This document shows positions 26,048 through 35,038 of a stretch of 64,000 bases of DNA, in pieces. The stretch's first letter is position 1, and every line of letters starts with the position of its first letter. Below the pieces are notes generated by a model. That model worked only from the letters and a program-made list of their open reading frames with translations, was not told the origin of the DNA and did not search any database. The stretch spans positions 124,001 through 188,000 of the forward strand of contig NZ_JAJUFQ010000007.1 of NCBI RefSeq assembly GCF_029263665.1. The letters run 5' to 3'. Source of the DNA: Halomonas sp. (GTDB taxonomy: Bacteria > Pseudomonadota > Gammaproteobacteria > Pseudomonadales > Halomonadaceae). Both the position numbers and the translations under genes were made by a program.

Positions 26048-27226
26048 ATGTCTCGTTTCAACGCGCTTCGACTTGCCTTTGCGTTGTGCATGATCACTAC
26101 AGCGGTCAATCTCCAGGCTCCTCTTTACCATGCACTGGCGGAAGAAGATGGCGCAGGTGTCGGGGCAACCACCATCGCTTTTGCCTGTTATGTCGTTGGC
26201 ATCATGCCGGTCTTGCTGGCATTGAGCGGATTGCCGGACAAGCTAGGACGACGGCCTTTGATTGTCACCGCCCTGTGCCTGAGCCTGCTGGCCACGTCCC
26301 TCACCATCATCGCGCCTGGTCTGGTGACACTGGGGGCCGCCCGCTTCCTGATGGGCATCGGCGCAGCAATGCTTTCCGCGGCAGCGCCCGCCTACATGCT
26401 CCAACTGTTCAAGGGACAGGACAAGAGAGTGGCAGCCAACTGGGTCACAGCCAGCACGTCGCTTGGCTTTGGCCTGGGCGCGGCGGTGACCAGCCTGTTC
26501 ATCATGCACTCGCCCAGCCTGACACCTCCAAGCCTATGGCTGTATCTGGCTGCGGCAACGCTGGCACTCGTGCTGGTGGCTGGCGTACCCGACACCTCAG
26601 CGAGACAGCACCATATCAAGATGCTGCGTCTGCCTGCTTATCCCGCAGGCACCCTGCCATTCGGGTTGGCTATCCTGCTGGCCTGGGCCACCGTGGGACT
26701 GGTGATTGCCATCCTGCCATCGACCCTGGCCCAGCATGGCCTGTCGTCCTGGTCGGGCTTCGCCACCTTTGGTATCTGTAGCTGCGGCGTATTGTTCCAG
26801 CCCTGGGCGCGCACGCTGAGCCCGGCCAAATCAACTCAACTGGGGCTGGTGATACTGCCACTGGCCTTTGCCCTGATTGCCTGGGGAGCATTGCAGGGTT
26901 CGCTGATCACCGTACTCATTGGTACCGTGGCAGCCAGCAGCGCCTGCTATGGTTTCATCTATCTCGGCGGCATGAGCGGTGTATTGGCCAGGGCAGGAGA
27001 AGAGCAACATTCACGGGCCAGTGCAGGCTTTTTCCTGATGGCCTATATCGGCTTCAGCCTGCCGGTAGTCTTTACCGGCGCCTTGATCGATCACGTCGGG
27101 CACGACACCGCTTTCAAGCTGTTCGGAGCCATCCTGCTGGCCGGCGTGATGGTCGTCAGTTGGGTATTAAGCCTGAACCACATGCCAAGCGGGCAAACCG
27201 GTGAAGCGTCCGCCCGCCAGGATTGA
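26048..27226 (+). CDS. MFS transporter, DHA1-like
   Basis: This 392-residue protein has about 12 hydrophobic segments and the MFS loop motif between TM2 and TM3 (SGLPDKLGRRPLIV). It is an inner-membrane secondary carrier, probably H+-coupled efflux or uptake. Divergence from a MocR regulator suggests that it moves an amine, amino acid or PLP-reactive compound, which is inference. An AAGGTG ribosome-binding site precedes the ATG. It ends 12 bp from the convergent kdpE. Confidence 0.88.
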   Translation: MSRFNALRLAFALCMITTAVNLQAPLYHALAEEDGAGVGATTIAFACYVVGIMPVLLALSGLPDKLGRRPLIVTALCLSLLATSLTIIAPGLVTLGAARFLMGIGAAMLSAAAPAYMLQLFKGQDKRVAANWVTASTSLGFGLGAAVTSLFIMHSPSLTPPSLWLYLAAATLALVLVAGVPDTSARQHHIKMLRLPAYPAGTLPFGLAILLAWATVGLVIAILPSTLAQHGLSSWSGFATFGICSCGVLFQPWARTLSPAKSTQLGLVILPLAFALIAWGALQGSLITVLIGTVAASSACYGFIYLGGMSGVLARAGEEQHSRASAGFFLMAYIGFSLPVVFTGALIDHVGHDTAFKLFGAILLAGVMVVSWVLSLNHMPSGQTGEASARQD

Positions 27227-27238
27227 ACAGACCGCGCC

Positions 27239-27952
27239 TCAACTGTCCTCGACCTCAGCTGCCATCAGACGATAGCCAATACCGGACTCTGTCTGGATCA
27301 GTTCCGACTGCTCGGAACTATCCCCCAGCTTCTGGCGCAAACGGCTGATGACGATACGCAGGTAATGGGTGTCATGCTGATGCACGGGCCCCCAGATATC
27401 CTTGAGTATCTGGGCCTGAGTGACCACGCGCCCAGGAAACTCGGCCAACAACGCCAGTACGGCGTATTCCTTGGGTGTCAGCTTCACAGCTTTCCCGGAC
27501 AGGGTGATACGCCGATCATCCAGGTCGATGACCAGATCCCCCGCCTGCAAGCGCCGAACCTTAGCAACACCACTGATCTGGCGACGATAACGCAGCACCG
27601 CGCGCACCCTGGCCAGCAGCTCCTGGATACCGAAGGGTTTGGTCACATAATCATTGGCTCCGGCATCCAGGGCCATGACCTTTTCATCCTCCGATGCTCT
27701 CACCGACACGACCATCACCGGGACATCACTCTGGGCGCGGATGGCACACAATACATCGTGGCCGTCCACGTCAGGCAGTCCAAGGTCGAGCAACACCACA
27801 TCGGGCTTGTCGTTCAACGCCCTCAGCAAGGCTTGCTCACCGTTTTCAGCTTCAATGACGTCGAAGCCCTGAGAACTGAGGCTGATACGCAGAAAACGGC
27901 GAATCTGCAGCTCATCATCGACGACAAGGACACGATGTTGATCAACACTCAT
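27239..27952 (-). CDS. kdpE: KdpE-like response regulator
   Basis: This 237-residue OmpR-type regulator has a receiver with VVDDE, phosphoacceptor Asp in VVLLDLGLPDVDG and Lys in VTKPFGIQELLAR, then a winged helix ending in SRLRQKLGD and GIGYRLM. The closest family is KdpE. I chose the ATG at 27952, just inside the kdpD stop (11-bp overlap). The pair is not adjacent to kdpFABC in this window, so its targets are elsewhere. Confidence 0.9.
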   Translation of the reverse strand: MSVDQHRVLVVDDELQIRRFLRISLSSQGFDVIEAENGEQALLRALNDKPDVVLLDLGLPDVDGHDVLCAIRAQSDVPVMVVSVRASEDEKVMALDAGANDYVTKPFGIQELLARVRAVLRYRRQISGVAKVRRLQAGDLVIDLDDRRITLSGKAVKLTPKEYAVLALLAEFPGRVVTQAQILKDIWGPVHQHDTHYLRIVISRLRQKLGDSSEQSELIQTESGIGYRLMAAEVEDS

Positions 27953-30677
27953 CCGCTGCCTCGCTCTCCTGTGGTCCCGGTGGAGAATCCTCCAAGGGGA
28001 GATGAATGATGATACAGGTACCGATTCCGCCCGGGTTATCTTCAGCCCTGATCGAGCCGCCATGTGCGCCTATCATCCCACGGCATATTGCCAGTCCCAG
28101 GCCACTGCCATGTCGACCACGGTCGCCTTCCCCTCCGCTGAAGAACATGTCGAATACCCGCTCACGCATCTCCTCGGGGATACCCGGCCCCTGGTCACAG
28201 ATACAAATCACCATGTCGCGGCCTTTCTGCTCGGCAACGATGCGAATGTCATCACCGGGTTTCGAAATGTCGTCACTGGGTTTCGAATAGCGCGCCGCAT
28301 TTTCTATGATATTGACCAGCGCCTGTTCGATCAGCGCGGGATGCACATACAAGAGTGGCAGGTCCACCGCCCAATGGCGCGTGACATGCAGCTTGGCCAG
28401 AGGTGCACCGAGGCGCTTGAGCGCCGAGTTGACCAGGTCAGGCAACGTTACCCAATCCCGCTCGATCTTCATCGCACCATGGCCAAGGCGTGTCATGTCC
28501 AACAGGTTCTGAATGTACCGGTTGAGACGTTCGCTTTCACCCAGCACACCATCGAGCAGCTCACGCTTGTCCTCGGTGGACAACTGCTCATCCAGATCGC
28601 GCAGGGAACTGGCCGCACCGATGATTGATGCCAGTGGCGTACGGAGATCATGAGACACGGAAGACAGCAGCGCTGAACGCAGGCGTTCGTTCTCTTCCGC
28701 CATCCTCGCCGCACTCAAGTCGCTGACCATGCGGGTACGCGCCAGTGCTGTCGTCAGTTGATTGAGCAGCGTATCGATGAGCATTTCCTGCTCATAGGCC
28801 AAGGGTACCTGGCGGTCGGCCAGGGCCAGTCCGACGACACCCAGCACGACATCCTTGTCGACCAGAGGAATGAAGCGCCAGCGCTGAGATGACAGCGTAT
28901 CAGAGCCATATCCGCTGGGACGCTGATGGTAATAGGTCCACATCGCAGCCTGGCGGGCCGTCGCATCCAGGTTCAATACACCCGGGCGGGACTCGCTCAA
29001 ATGCAGTTCATCATCCTCTGCCGTACTTTCGAGATACACCGTGGGCACCTGCAACCAATCAGCCAGTGTGGCAACACCGACCTGCCGCACACCAGAATGA
29101 TCGGCCGCCACCGACAAGGCACGGGAAAACTGCAGCAGCTTCTGGGTCTGGTCGCGGCTCTCACGCAGCGCAATGAGCTGGCGCCGAGCATGACCGGCCA
29201 GTTGCCCTCCTATCATGGCCACGGCAAGAAAGAACACCACCGAAAGCAGTTGATGGCGGTGATCCACAAACAGGGTGTAGCGTGGTTCAGTGAAGAGGAA
29301 GTTGTAGGCCAGGAAGCTCAGCACCGCGCACAGCATGGCTGCCCGGGTTCCGCTAAAGGCGGCCACCACCAGCACACCCGTGAGAAACACCAGGGACACA
29401 TTGGCCAGTTCCATCACCCGATCAATGCCCAGCGCAATTGCCAGTGTTGCCGGCAACACGGCCAACGGTACCCAGTATTCGCGCCGGCTAAGGGAAAGCC
29501 ATGAACGTTCAAACCAAGTAAAGGGTTTGCTTTGCTTGCCCCTTCCGCTTTCGGAAACGATGACCAGGTCGAAGTCTCGCGCGACCTTGAGCAATTTTCT
29601 GCCCAGGGAACGATGCCAGAAACGCCATGGTCTGGGCACTGCACGCCCGATGACCAAGGTGGTGATGTTGTTACGCCGAGCGTAATCGAGAAGTTCCATC
29701 AAGCGGCTCTGGCCAGCCAGGATGACAACCTCGCCACCCAATCTCTCGATCAATTGGCTGGAGCGCTCCAACTCCAGATGTATCGCTGGTGTATCGAGGC
29801 CTGTATCGACATGCACTGCCCGCCAGGAAGCATGTTGTCGTTCCGCCATGCGATGTGCTGCACGAATCAGGCTGGTATCTTCCGGGCGCCCGCTGAGGGC
29901 AACGAGGACCTTCGGCCGCACTGGCCAGGGCCCCTCCACACCGCGCACGCCCATGGAATCACGTACATCCGCGTCCACCCGCTCAGCCATGGTCTGCATG
30001 GCCAGCTCACGCAAGGCGGTCAGGTTCGCTTCGCTGAAGAAGCTGTCCAGCGCCTCTCTCGCCTGCTCGGGGACATCTACCTTGCCTTGCTGGAGGCGCT
30101 GGATCAGTTCATCAGGGGTCAGGTCGATCAAGGTGATGTCCCGGGCCCGACGGATCAAGGAGTCCGGTATCGTCTCTCGCATGCGGATACCCGTAACCCG
30201 GGCCACGATATCGTTGAGGCTCTCGATATGCTGGACATTGAGCGTGGTCCACACATCGATACCTGCATCGAGCAAATCCTCGATATCCTGATAGCGGCGC
30301 GAATGACGACTGCCAGGGATATTACGATGGGCCAGTTCGTCAACCAGGATGATATCCGGGGCCCGAGCCAGGGCGGCATCCAGGTCGAACTCATGGAAGC
30401 TGCGCCCACGATACATCCGCTCAGCCAGAGCCAGCCTCTCGATGCCCTCACACAGTTGTTCGGTCTCTACCCTTTCGTGAGACTCGATCACACCGATGAC
30501 GATTTCCTCTCCCTGCGCACAGCGCTCCTGGGCAGTGCGCAACATGCCATAGGTCTTGCCGACACCCGGAGCGGCGCCAAGAAAGATACGCAAACAGCCG
30601 CGCGCCTCACGGCGCGCGGACTTGAGCAAGGCATCAGGACCGGGGCGAGGCACTTCCTGACTTCCCGGCTTCTTCAT
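27942..30677 (-). CDS. kdpD: KdpD-like sensor histidine kinase
   Basis: This 911-residue protein has the KdpD order: N-terminal KdpD domain with Walker A in GAAPGVGKTYGML and ILVDELAHRN, a universal-stress-type domain (about 250-370), four membrane helices (about 400-500), a GAF-type region, the H box VSHDLRTPLASIIG, N box NIIENAARY and G boxes DQGPGIP and GSGLGLA. It senses K+ limitation or osmotic stress. The ATG at 30677 has an AGGAAGCAGG site. A 7-residue tandem duplication (SKPSDDI/SKPGDDI) sits between the N and G1 boxes. Confidence 0.92.
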   Translation of the reverse strand: MKKPGSQEVPRPGPDALLKSARREARGCLRIFLGAAPGVGKTYGMLRTAQERCAQGEEIVIGVIESHERVETEQLCEGIERLALAERMYRGRSFHEFDLDAALARAPDIILVDELAHRNIPGSRHSRRYQDIEDLLDAGIDVWTTLNVQHIESLNDIVARVTGIRMRETIPDSLIRRARDITLIDLTPDELIQRLQQGKVDVPEQAREALDSFFSEANLTALRELAMQTMAERVDADVRDSMGVRGVEGPWPVRPKVLVALSGRPEDTSLIRAAHRMAERQHASWRAVHVDTGLDTPAIHLELERSSQLIERLGGEVVILAGQSRLMELLDYARRNNITTLVIGRAVPRPWRFWHRSLGRKLLKVARDFDLVIVSESGRGKQSKPFTWFERSWLSLSRREYWVPLAVLPATLAIALGIDRVMELANVSLVFLTGVLVVAAFSGTRAAMLCAVLSFLAYNFLFTEPRYTLFVDHRHQLLSVVFFLAVAMIGGQLAGHARRQLIALRESRDQTQKLLQFSRALSVAADHSGVRQVGVATLADWLQVPTVYLESTAEDDELHLSESRPGVLNLDATARQAAMWTYYHQRPSGYGSDTLSSQRWRFIPLVDKDVVLGVVGLALADRQVPLAYEQEMLIDTLLNQLTTALARTRMVSDLSAARMAEENERLRSALLSSVSHDLRTPLASIIGAASSLRDLDEQLSTEDKRELLDGVLGESERLNRYIQNLLDMTRLGHGAMKIERDWVTLPDLVNSALKRLGAPLAKLHVTRHWAVDLPLLYVHPALIEQALVNIIENAARYSKPSDDISKPGDDIRIVAEQKGRDMVICICDQGPGIPEEMRERVFDMFFSGGEGDRGRHGSGLGLAICRGMIGAHGGSIRAEDNPGGIGTCIIIHLPLEDSPPGPQESEAADEC
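28245..28286. repeat. 21-bp in-frame duplication in kdpD
   Basis: Two 21-bp units at 28245 and 28266 differ at two bases and encode a duplicated 7-residue segment in a loop of the ATPase domain, where a conserved family needs no such insert. Confidence 0.85.
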
Positions 30678-31227
30678 CCTGCTTCCTTGAATGGAGATTT
30701 TTTGGCACGTTGGTGAATGCAGCTTGCGGCACACAAATTCTGGGCTCTGTACAAAAAGTCGGCGGGCGATGGTCAGGGCCAGGTTCGCTCCCGGCAAACT
30801 AACGCACTGCCCTCATCCATGAGAGTCGCAAGGAGGAATTGATCGACACACCGCCAGGAATGGCGACTTGGACAGCTTCGCTGCTCGTAGCGCGAGAGGC
30901 AAGGATGCCTAGTCAAAAAGCGGAGTTTGCAGGGTATCAATGAGCATTTTGAGATTAATTGCCTCACTTCGCGAGTCCTTCTGGACAGCTCAGGAAGTAG
31001 CAGCGTAAAAATTCGATGTCGATTTTCAGGCTAAAGCGTAAAAAGAAGGTAAAGACCCAGATACGTCATGGCGGCGAGATCTGAAAATCCGGGAGGAGCG
31101 AGAAGCACGAGACACTCGGGATCCGAGAACAAGCCTACCCGGTGGGTCGAGACAGGTCGGCCCACCGAGATGAGTTAATGTCGAAATGGGCAGGGGAAAG
31201 CTCGCAAGTGACTGCCCAGTGGTGACA
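30678..31227. other. 550-bp intergenic region, no gene seen
   Basis: Between kdpD and the phosphatase gene (both minus strand) I see no supportable coding region. A 7-bp GC hairpin (31140-31146 with 31161-31167, 14-base loop) could end the phosphatase transcript, though no T-run follows. If kdpFABC had preceded kdpDE, as in many genomes, it would have been here or just beyond. Confidence 0.6.
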
Positions 31228-32016
31228 TCATTCTGTTTCCAGAGGTACCCCCCAGGCTGTCAGTTCGGCGTCACTCCAATCGCCATATGCCGCGTTAGGC
31301 AGCACGATCCAGTCCTGGCCGAAGCGCTCGGCATTTTCCTTGACGAGCGCATGCTGGCCCGCCAGGTCAGCATCGGCAAATGCACCATCGAAGTCGTGCA
31401 GCGAATCGCCCAACTGCATCACCAGGGTATGTTCGTCGACGACCTTGGCCCGACGTTCCGCCTTGGGCGGCCCCAGCAACATGACGCTGTCTTCGGAGAC
31501 CTGGGGCAAATCCAGCGCTTCGAGGGTCGCGATGGTATCGGCTTCGTTTTCCTGATAACGGTCCGATAGGTAGAAGATGGCCACACCGTGCTCATCGGCA
31601 TAATCCAGGAAGGCCTTGGCGCCAGGAATCAGGCGGGGATCCCCTTCTCGCTCCCAATGTTTCCAGGTATCCCAGCGGGTGTAGTCGTGGCATTCGGCCA
31701 TGTCCCGCGCCAGCAACGCTGAATTATCCAGCACGGTTTCATCCAGGTCCGTGATGATCGCCAGGTCAGCGTCTTCACCATGTTCTTCGATCTGTTCCTT
31801 GAGCCGGTATGTGGCCAGAGCGAAGCTCTGGCGCTGCAGTGCTTCTGCTTCTGCAGACTGCTGTTGATAACGCAGTCCCATGGAATAGGCTTGCTGGGCA
31901 CACACGGCATCTTCTTCGGCCAATACCTGGCCCCCCATCAGGGAAGTCATCAGCCCGACTGCGGCAGTCGTGGGCCATAAGGTACTCTGATGTCTGCGCA
32001 GGGAAGAATGAATCAA
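31228..32016 (-). CDS. Class C (HAD) acid phosphatase
   Basis: This 262-residue exported phosphatase has the class C HAD signature ITDLDETVLDNS (Asp90 and Asp92 the nucleophile and acid/base) and a later GDSLHDFDGAF with the metal-binding acids. It is related to lipoprotein e(P4) but has no lipobox, so it is probably soluble in the periplasm, releasing phosphate from nucleotides or esters. The start is a TTG preceded by AAGGAG with 7-base spacing and gives a clean signal peptide (MIHSSLRRHQ to QVLA). Longer readings from GTG 32067 or ATG 32052 lack that support. Confidence 0.85.
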   Translation of the reverse strand: MIHSSLRRHQSTLWPTTAAVGLMTSLMGGQVLAEEDAVCAQQAYSMGLRYQQQSAEAEALQRQSFALATYRLKEQIEEHGEDADLAIITDLDETVLDNSALLARDMAECHDYTRWDTWKHWEREGDPRLIPGAKAFLDYADEHGVAIFYLSDRYQENEADTIATLEALDLPQVSEDSVMLLGPPKAERRAKVVDEHTLVMQLGDSLHDFDGAFADADLAGQHALVKENAERFGQDWIVLPNAAYGDWSDAELTAWGVPLETE

Positions 32017-32295
32017 CTTGCTTCTCCTTGTTGTATGAGCTCCCGAAAGCATTCTGCCGGGAGACACTCAATGGCGATGCATGCTTGAGTAAAGTCTCGG
32101 GTGCCTTTTGAGCCTATTTTATGTTGATTAATCATTCAAATTAAAAGCATGAATCCTCACTCGCGTCCAAGGCTTGCTGGCTGAAGCAAGCCCCTGAAGC
32201 ACGGCCATATTGGGCCTGCCTTTTCCTATCGCCTTATGGTCCACCAACATCCCTGCTAGAATGCGCCATTCCTCACTTTTTCTTAAGGCAGTGCC

Positions 32296-33075
32296 GTGCT
32301 ACCTCTGCTGGCCGAACGCACCTCGCGACACCTGGAACGCTCTCCCAAATCTTCCAAGTACCTGTGCCTGCGCGATGCGATCATCGAGTTGATCGTGGAG
32401 GGGCACTTGAGTGAAGGCACGCGCCTGCCAACCGAGCAGGAGTTGGCGGCGAACCTGCCCGTCAGCCTGGGTACGGTGCAAAAAGCCCTGCGGGAACTGG
32501 TGGATAGTGGCGACCTCTATCGTCGCCGTCGCGTTGGCACATTCGTTGCCGGTGGCGACCATCGCCGCGAAATCACCACACCGGCCTTCCGCTTTCTGCG
32601 CCCTGATGGCACCAGGGTACGCATGGTCTTCATCCATTTGCTGAAACGTGAGCATGTGCTTCGCCAGGGAGCCTGGAGCGACATCCTGGGAGAATGCCCG
32701 AGTGGCTATGTTCGCCTGATACGCCAGGATCGTATCGATGGCGCCTTTGACTGCCATACCGAGATACATCTGCGGGCGGACATGGCATCTGCCCTGCTGG
32801 AAGCTGATGCAGAGGCCCTGGAACACGAAAGCATCCTGCCATTGCTGGAAACCCAGGGCCGGGTGACGCTCAGCCATGCCGAGAATCGCCTGCGCATGGT
32901 GCGCCTGCCCAAGGCCATCGCCCGGATCATGCACCCGAATCAGGATGCCGCCTCTGCCACCGGCCTGAGGCTAGAAACCTTCTATTGCCTAGCGGATGAC
33001 ACCCCTGTCGCCTGGCAGGTCATGCATATTCCCAACAATGATTACAGTCTGTCTCTGAATACGGCACTGCGTTAA
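32296..33075 (+). CDS. GntR/HutC-family regulator with UTRA domain
   Basis: This 259-residue protein has a GntR winged helix near residues 25-90 (LCLRDAIIELIVEGHLSEG, LPTEQELAANLPVSLGTVQKAL and the wing RRRRVGTFV) and a UTRA effector domain of the HutC type. It begins with GTG. It lies upstream of, and in the same direction as, the Rieske catabolic operon, with a TTGACA/TATACT promoter between them, and is a plausible regulator of it. An IclR regulator further on may share the task. Confidence 0.85.
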   Translation: MLPLLAERTSRHLERSPKSSKYLCLRDAIIELIVEGHLSEGTRLPTEQELAANLPVSLGTVQKALRELVDSGDLYRRRRVGTFVAGGDHRREITTPAFRFLRPDGTRVRMVFIHLLKREHVLRQGAWSDILGECPSGYVRLIRQDRIDGAFDCHTEIHLRADMASALLEADAEALEHESILPLLETQGRVTLSHAENRLRMVRLPKAIARIMHPNQDAASATGLRLETFYCLADDTPVAWQVMHIPNNDYSLSLNTALR

Positions 33076-33192
33076 TCCACCAACTTTCTTTTCTAAAAAA
33101 ATATCCCCCTAAATTCAATATATTAAATCCATCACATCTGTGTGAGAGCACAGAGGTAGGCGATATTGTGCCTTTTCATTACTATGTAGTAT

Positions 33193-33220
33193 TTGACAGT
33201 CAGGTCGACGTCCCTATACT
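33193..33220 (+). promoter_or_regulatory. Sigma-70 promoter of Rieske operon
   Basis: TTGACA (33193-33198) and TATACT (33215-33220) are spaced by 16 bp, a near-consensus promoter 80 bp upstream of the ferredoxin start. The transcript would begin near 33227, just before the palindrome at 33251. Confidence 0.7.
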
Positions 33221-33250
33221 GGGATCTCATCGGATCAAATAAAAAACAAA

Positions 33251-33266
33251 GTTTCATAATTGAAAC
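33251..33266. promoter_or_regulatory. IclR-type palindromic operator candidate
   Basis: GTTTCA-TAAT-TGAAAC is a perfect 6-bp palindrome with a 4-base centre, downstream of the promoter at 33193. A related site (gtttcatatataaac) occurs at 38602 ahead of the IclR gene, also about 55 bp from a TTGACA box. The 15-16-bp shape resembles the PcaR-type IclR site GTTCGATAATCGCAC. Confidence 0.6.
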
Positions 33267-33301
33267 AACAATACCTATCCCCGACCGATGAGGACTGCAT
33301 C

Positions 33302-33619
33302 ATGAGTTGGACGACTGTCTGCAAGACCGACCAGGTTCAGGAAGACTTCCCTTACTCCGCCAAGATCGATGGCAAGGAAATCGGCGTCTACGTTCTCGAC
33401 GGTGACTACTACGCCCTGGAAGACGTTTGCCCCCATGCCTATGCCCTGCTGTCGCAAGGTTTTGTCGAGGATGGCCAGGTCGAGTGCCCCCTGCACGAAG
33501 CGACTTTCGACATCCGTACCGGCAAGTGCCTGCGCGAGCCGGCAGACCGTGACCTTCATGTCTATCCGGTACGCATCATCGACAACGAAGTACAACTCCA
33601 GACCAGCGAGGAGAGCTGA
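33302..33619 (+). CDS. Rieske [2Fe-2S] ferredoxin
   Basis: This 105-residue protein has the Rieske cluster motifs CPHA and CPLHEATFD about 18 residues apart (Cys, His, Cys, His ligands), the soluble ferredoxin type of three-component oxygenases. It would carry electrons from the reductase at 35837 to the oxygenase at 33994. The ATG at 33302 follows GAGGA; a longer open frame from 33260 lacks support. It is first in the operon. Confidence 0.92.
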   Translation: MSWTTVCKTDQVQEDFPYSAKIDGKEIGVYVLDGDYYALEDVCPHAYALLSQGFVEDGQVECPLHEATFDIRTGKCLREPADRDLHVYPVRIIDNEVQLQTSEES

Positions 33620-33622
33620 ACC

Positions 33623-33925
33623 GTGTCGCATCAAGACTACAACCCACAATTGAAGAGCTGGCAACGCATCATCCCTTCCAGTGAACCCGGGCAAGGCTAC
33701 ATCGAGCCCCCTGGCGGATTTGCCAATCCTGTCTGGCAGACGCGTGCCAATGTGCCAGGCGAGTTCGAGATAGATCTGCTGGCAGCCCTCGAAGAAGTGT
33801 TTAGCGATGGCGTGACCGAGCTTGATGCCCTGGTCGAAGGTCTCAATGCCCTTCAGCACCGTGACCGCCATGGCCAGGCCTGGACCCAGGAAAGCTTCCT
33901 CCAGGAAATGGCCGTCCTCGGATAG
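33623..33925 (+). CDS. Small recombinase-like HTH protein
   Basis: This 100-residue protein starts with GTG 3 bp after the ferredoxin. It has a tail with a likely helical stretch (EVFSDGVTELDALVEGLNAL) and resembles the small proteins annotated as recombinase-like helix-turn-helix that accompany Rieske oxygenase genes. No enzymatic motif is visible. It may be a regulator or an assembly factor for the oxygenase; neither is shown. Its place inside the operon argues it belongs to the pathway. Confidence 0.6.
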   Translation: MSHQDYNPQLKSWQRIIPSSEPGQGYIEPPGGFANPVWQTRANVPGEFEIDLLAALEEVFSDGVTELDALVEGLNALQHRDRHGQAWTQESFLQEMAVLG

Positions 33926-33993
33926 AAGTCTCCTCTTCTTGTTCCATTTCCCTGCCCTCACCCATCGCACAATCCAAACAACGAGGTCGAGTC

Positions 33994-35037
33994 ATGACCA
34001 CAGCACCCTCTTCTGACGCCAACGTACAAGACAATGTTCAGGACTACCTGGATAACGGTCTGCGTTCCTTGTGGTATCCCGTCGCGGCCAGTTGGGAAGT
34101 CGGCAGCGACCCTGTCGGCATTACCCGACTGGGCGAGAACCTGGCCTTGTGGCGCGATGAAGACGGCACCTTGCATGCCATCGAGGATCGCTGTCCTCAC
34201 CGTGGCGCACGCCTGTCCAAGGGCTGGAACCTGGGCAACCGCCTGGCCTGCTGGTATCACGGGGTCGAAGTCAATGGTGAAGGCGAGGTCTGCGATGTTC
34301 CGGCCATCAGCAACAGTCCTCTGGTTGGCCAGAACTGCGTGCGCAAGTATCCCGTCCAGGAAGCGCACGGCGCCATCTTCGTCTACTTCGCTACCACGCC
34401 AGACGAGCAGCCCTGCGAGCTGGAACTGCCCGAACAGCTGACCGATAGCGAAAGCTATGGTCACTTCCTGTGCACCGCCACCTGGAAGTGCAACTACCAA
34501 TACGCCATCGACAACGTCATGGACCCCATGCACGGCACCTACCTGCACTCGGACTCCCACTCCATGGCCGAAGGCGACCGTCAGGCCGAGATGGTGCTCG
34601 AGCCCACCGAAAGCGGTTTCATCTTCAAGAAGACAGGCCAGACCGGCGTCAACTTCGACTGGGTGGAATACGGCAATACCGGCGCGCTTTGGCTGCGCCT
34701 GTCGATCCCCTACCAGAAACGCTTCGGACCAGGTGGCCCGTTCTGGATCGTCGGCATGGCCGTGCCCGAAGACAAGGACAACACCCGCGTGTTCTTCTGG
34801 CGCATCCGCAAGGTCAGCGGCTGGCAACGTCAGGTATGGCGGTTCTTCTACCGCACCAAGCTCGAGCAGCTGCATTGGGACGTGCTGGAGCAGGACCGCA
34901 TCATTCTCGAGGACATGGCTCCAGATGCCCGCGATCACGAGAACCTCTATCAACATGATGTCGGTCTGGCCCGCCTGCGCCGTGTGATGCTGAAAATGGC
35001 CAAGCAGCAGTTGGCCCAGCGCCAGCAGGTGGCCTGA
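33994..35037 (+). CDS. Rieske oxygenase alpha subunit
   Basis: This 347-residue oxygenase has an N-terminal Rieske domain (CPHRGARLSKGW, then CWYHGVEV about 20 residues on) and a C-terminal catalytic domain with the mononuclear iron site in NVMDPMHGTYLHSDS (D-x2-H-x4-H). No beta-subunit gene is present, so it is probably an alpha-only enzyme like vanillate- or phthalate-type oxygenases. It may hydroxylate or dealkylate a ring substrate. The SDR gene follows with a 1-bp gap. Confidence 0.92.
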   Translation: MTTAPSSDANVQDNVQDYLDNGLRSLWYPVAASWEVGSDPVGITRLGENLALWRDEDGTLHAIEDRCPHRGARLSKGWNLGNRLACWYHGVEVNGEGEVCDVPAISNSPLVGQNCVRKYPVQEAHGAIFVYFATTPDEQPCELELPEQLTDSESYGHFLCTATWKCNYQYAIDNVMDPMHGTYLHSDSHSMAEGDRQAEMVLEPTESGFIFKKTGQTGVNFDWVEYGNTGALWLRLSIPYQKRFGPGGPFWIVGMAVPEDKDNTRVFFWRIRKVSGWQRQVWRFFYRTKLEQLHWDVLEQDRIILEDMAPDARDHENLYQHDVGLARLRRVMLKMAKQQLAQRQQVA

Positions 35038-35038
35038 G

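Noticed and set aside
31186..31569. Plus-strand frame at the phosphatase 3' end
   Set aside because: It is antisense to the phosphatase; no independent evidence.
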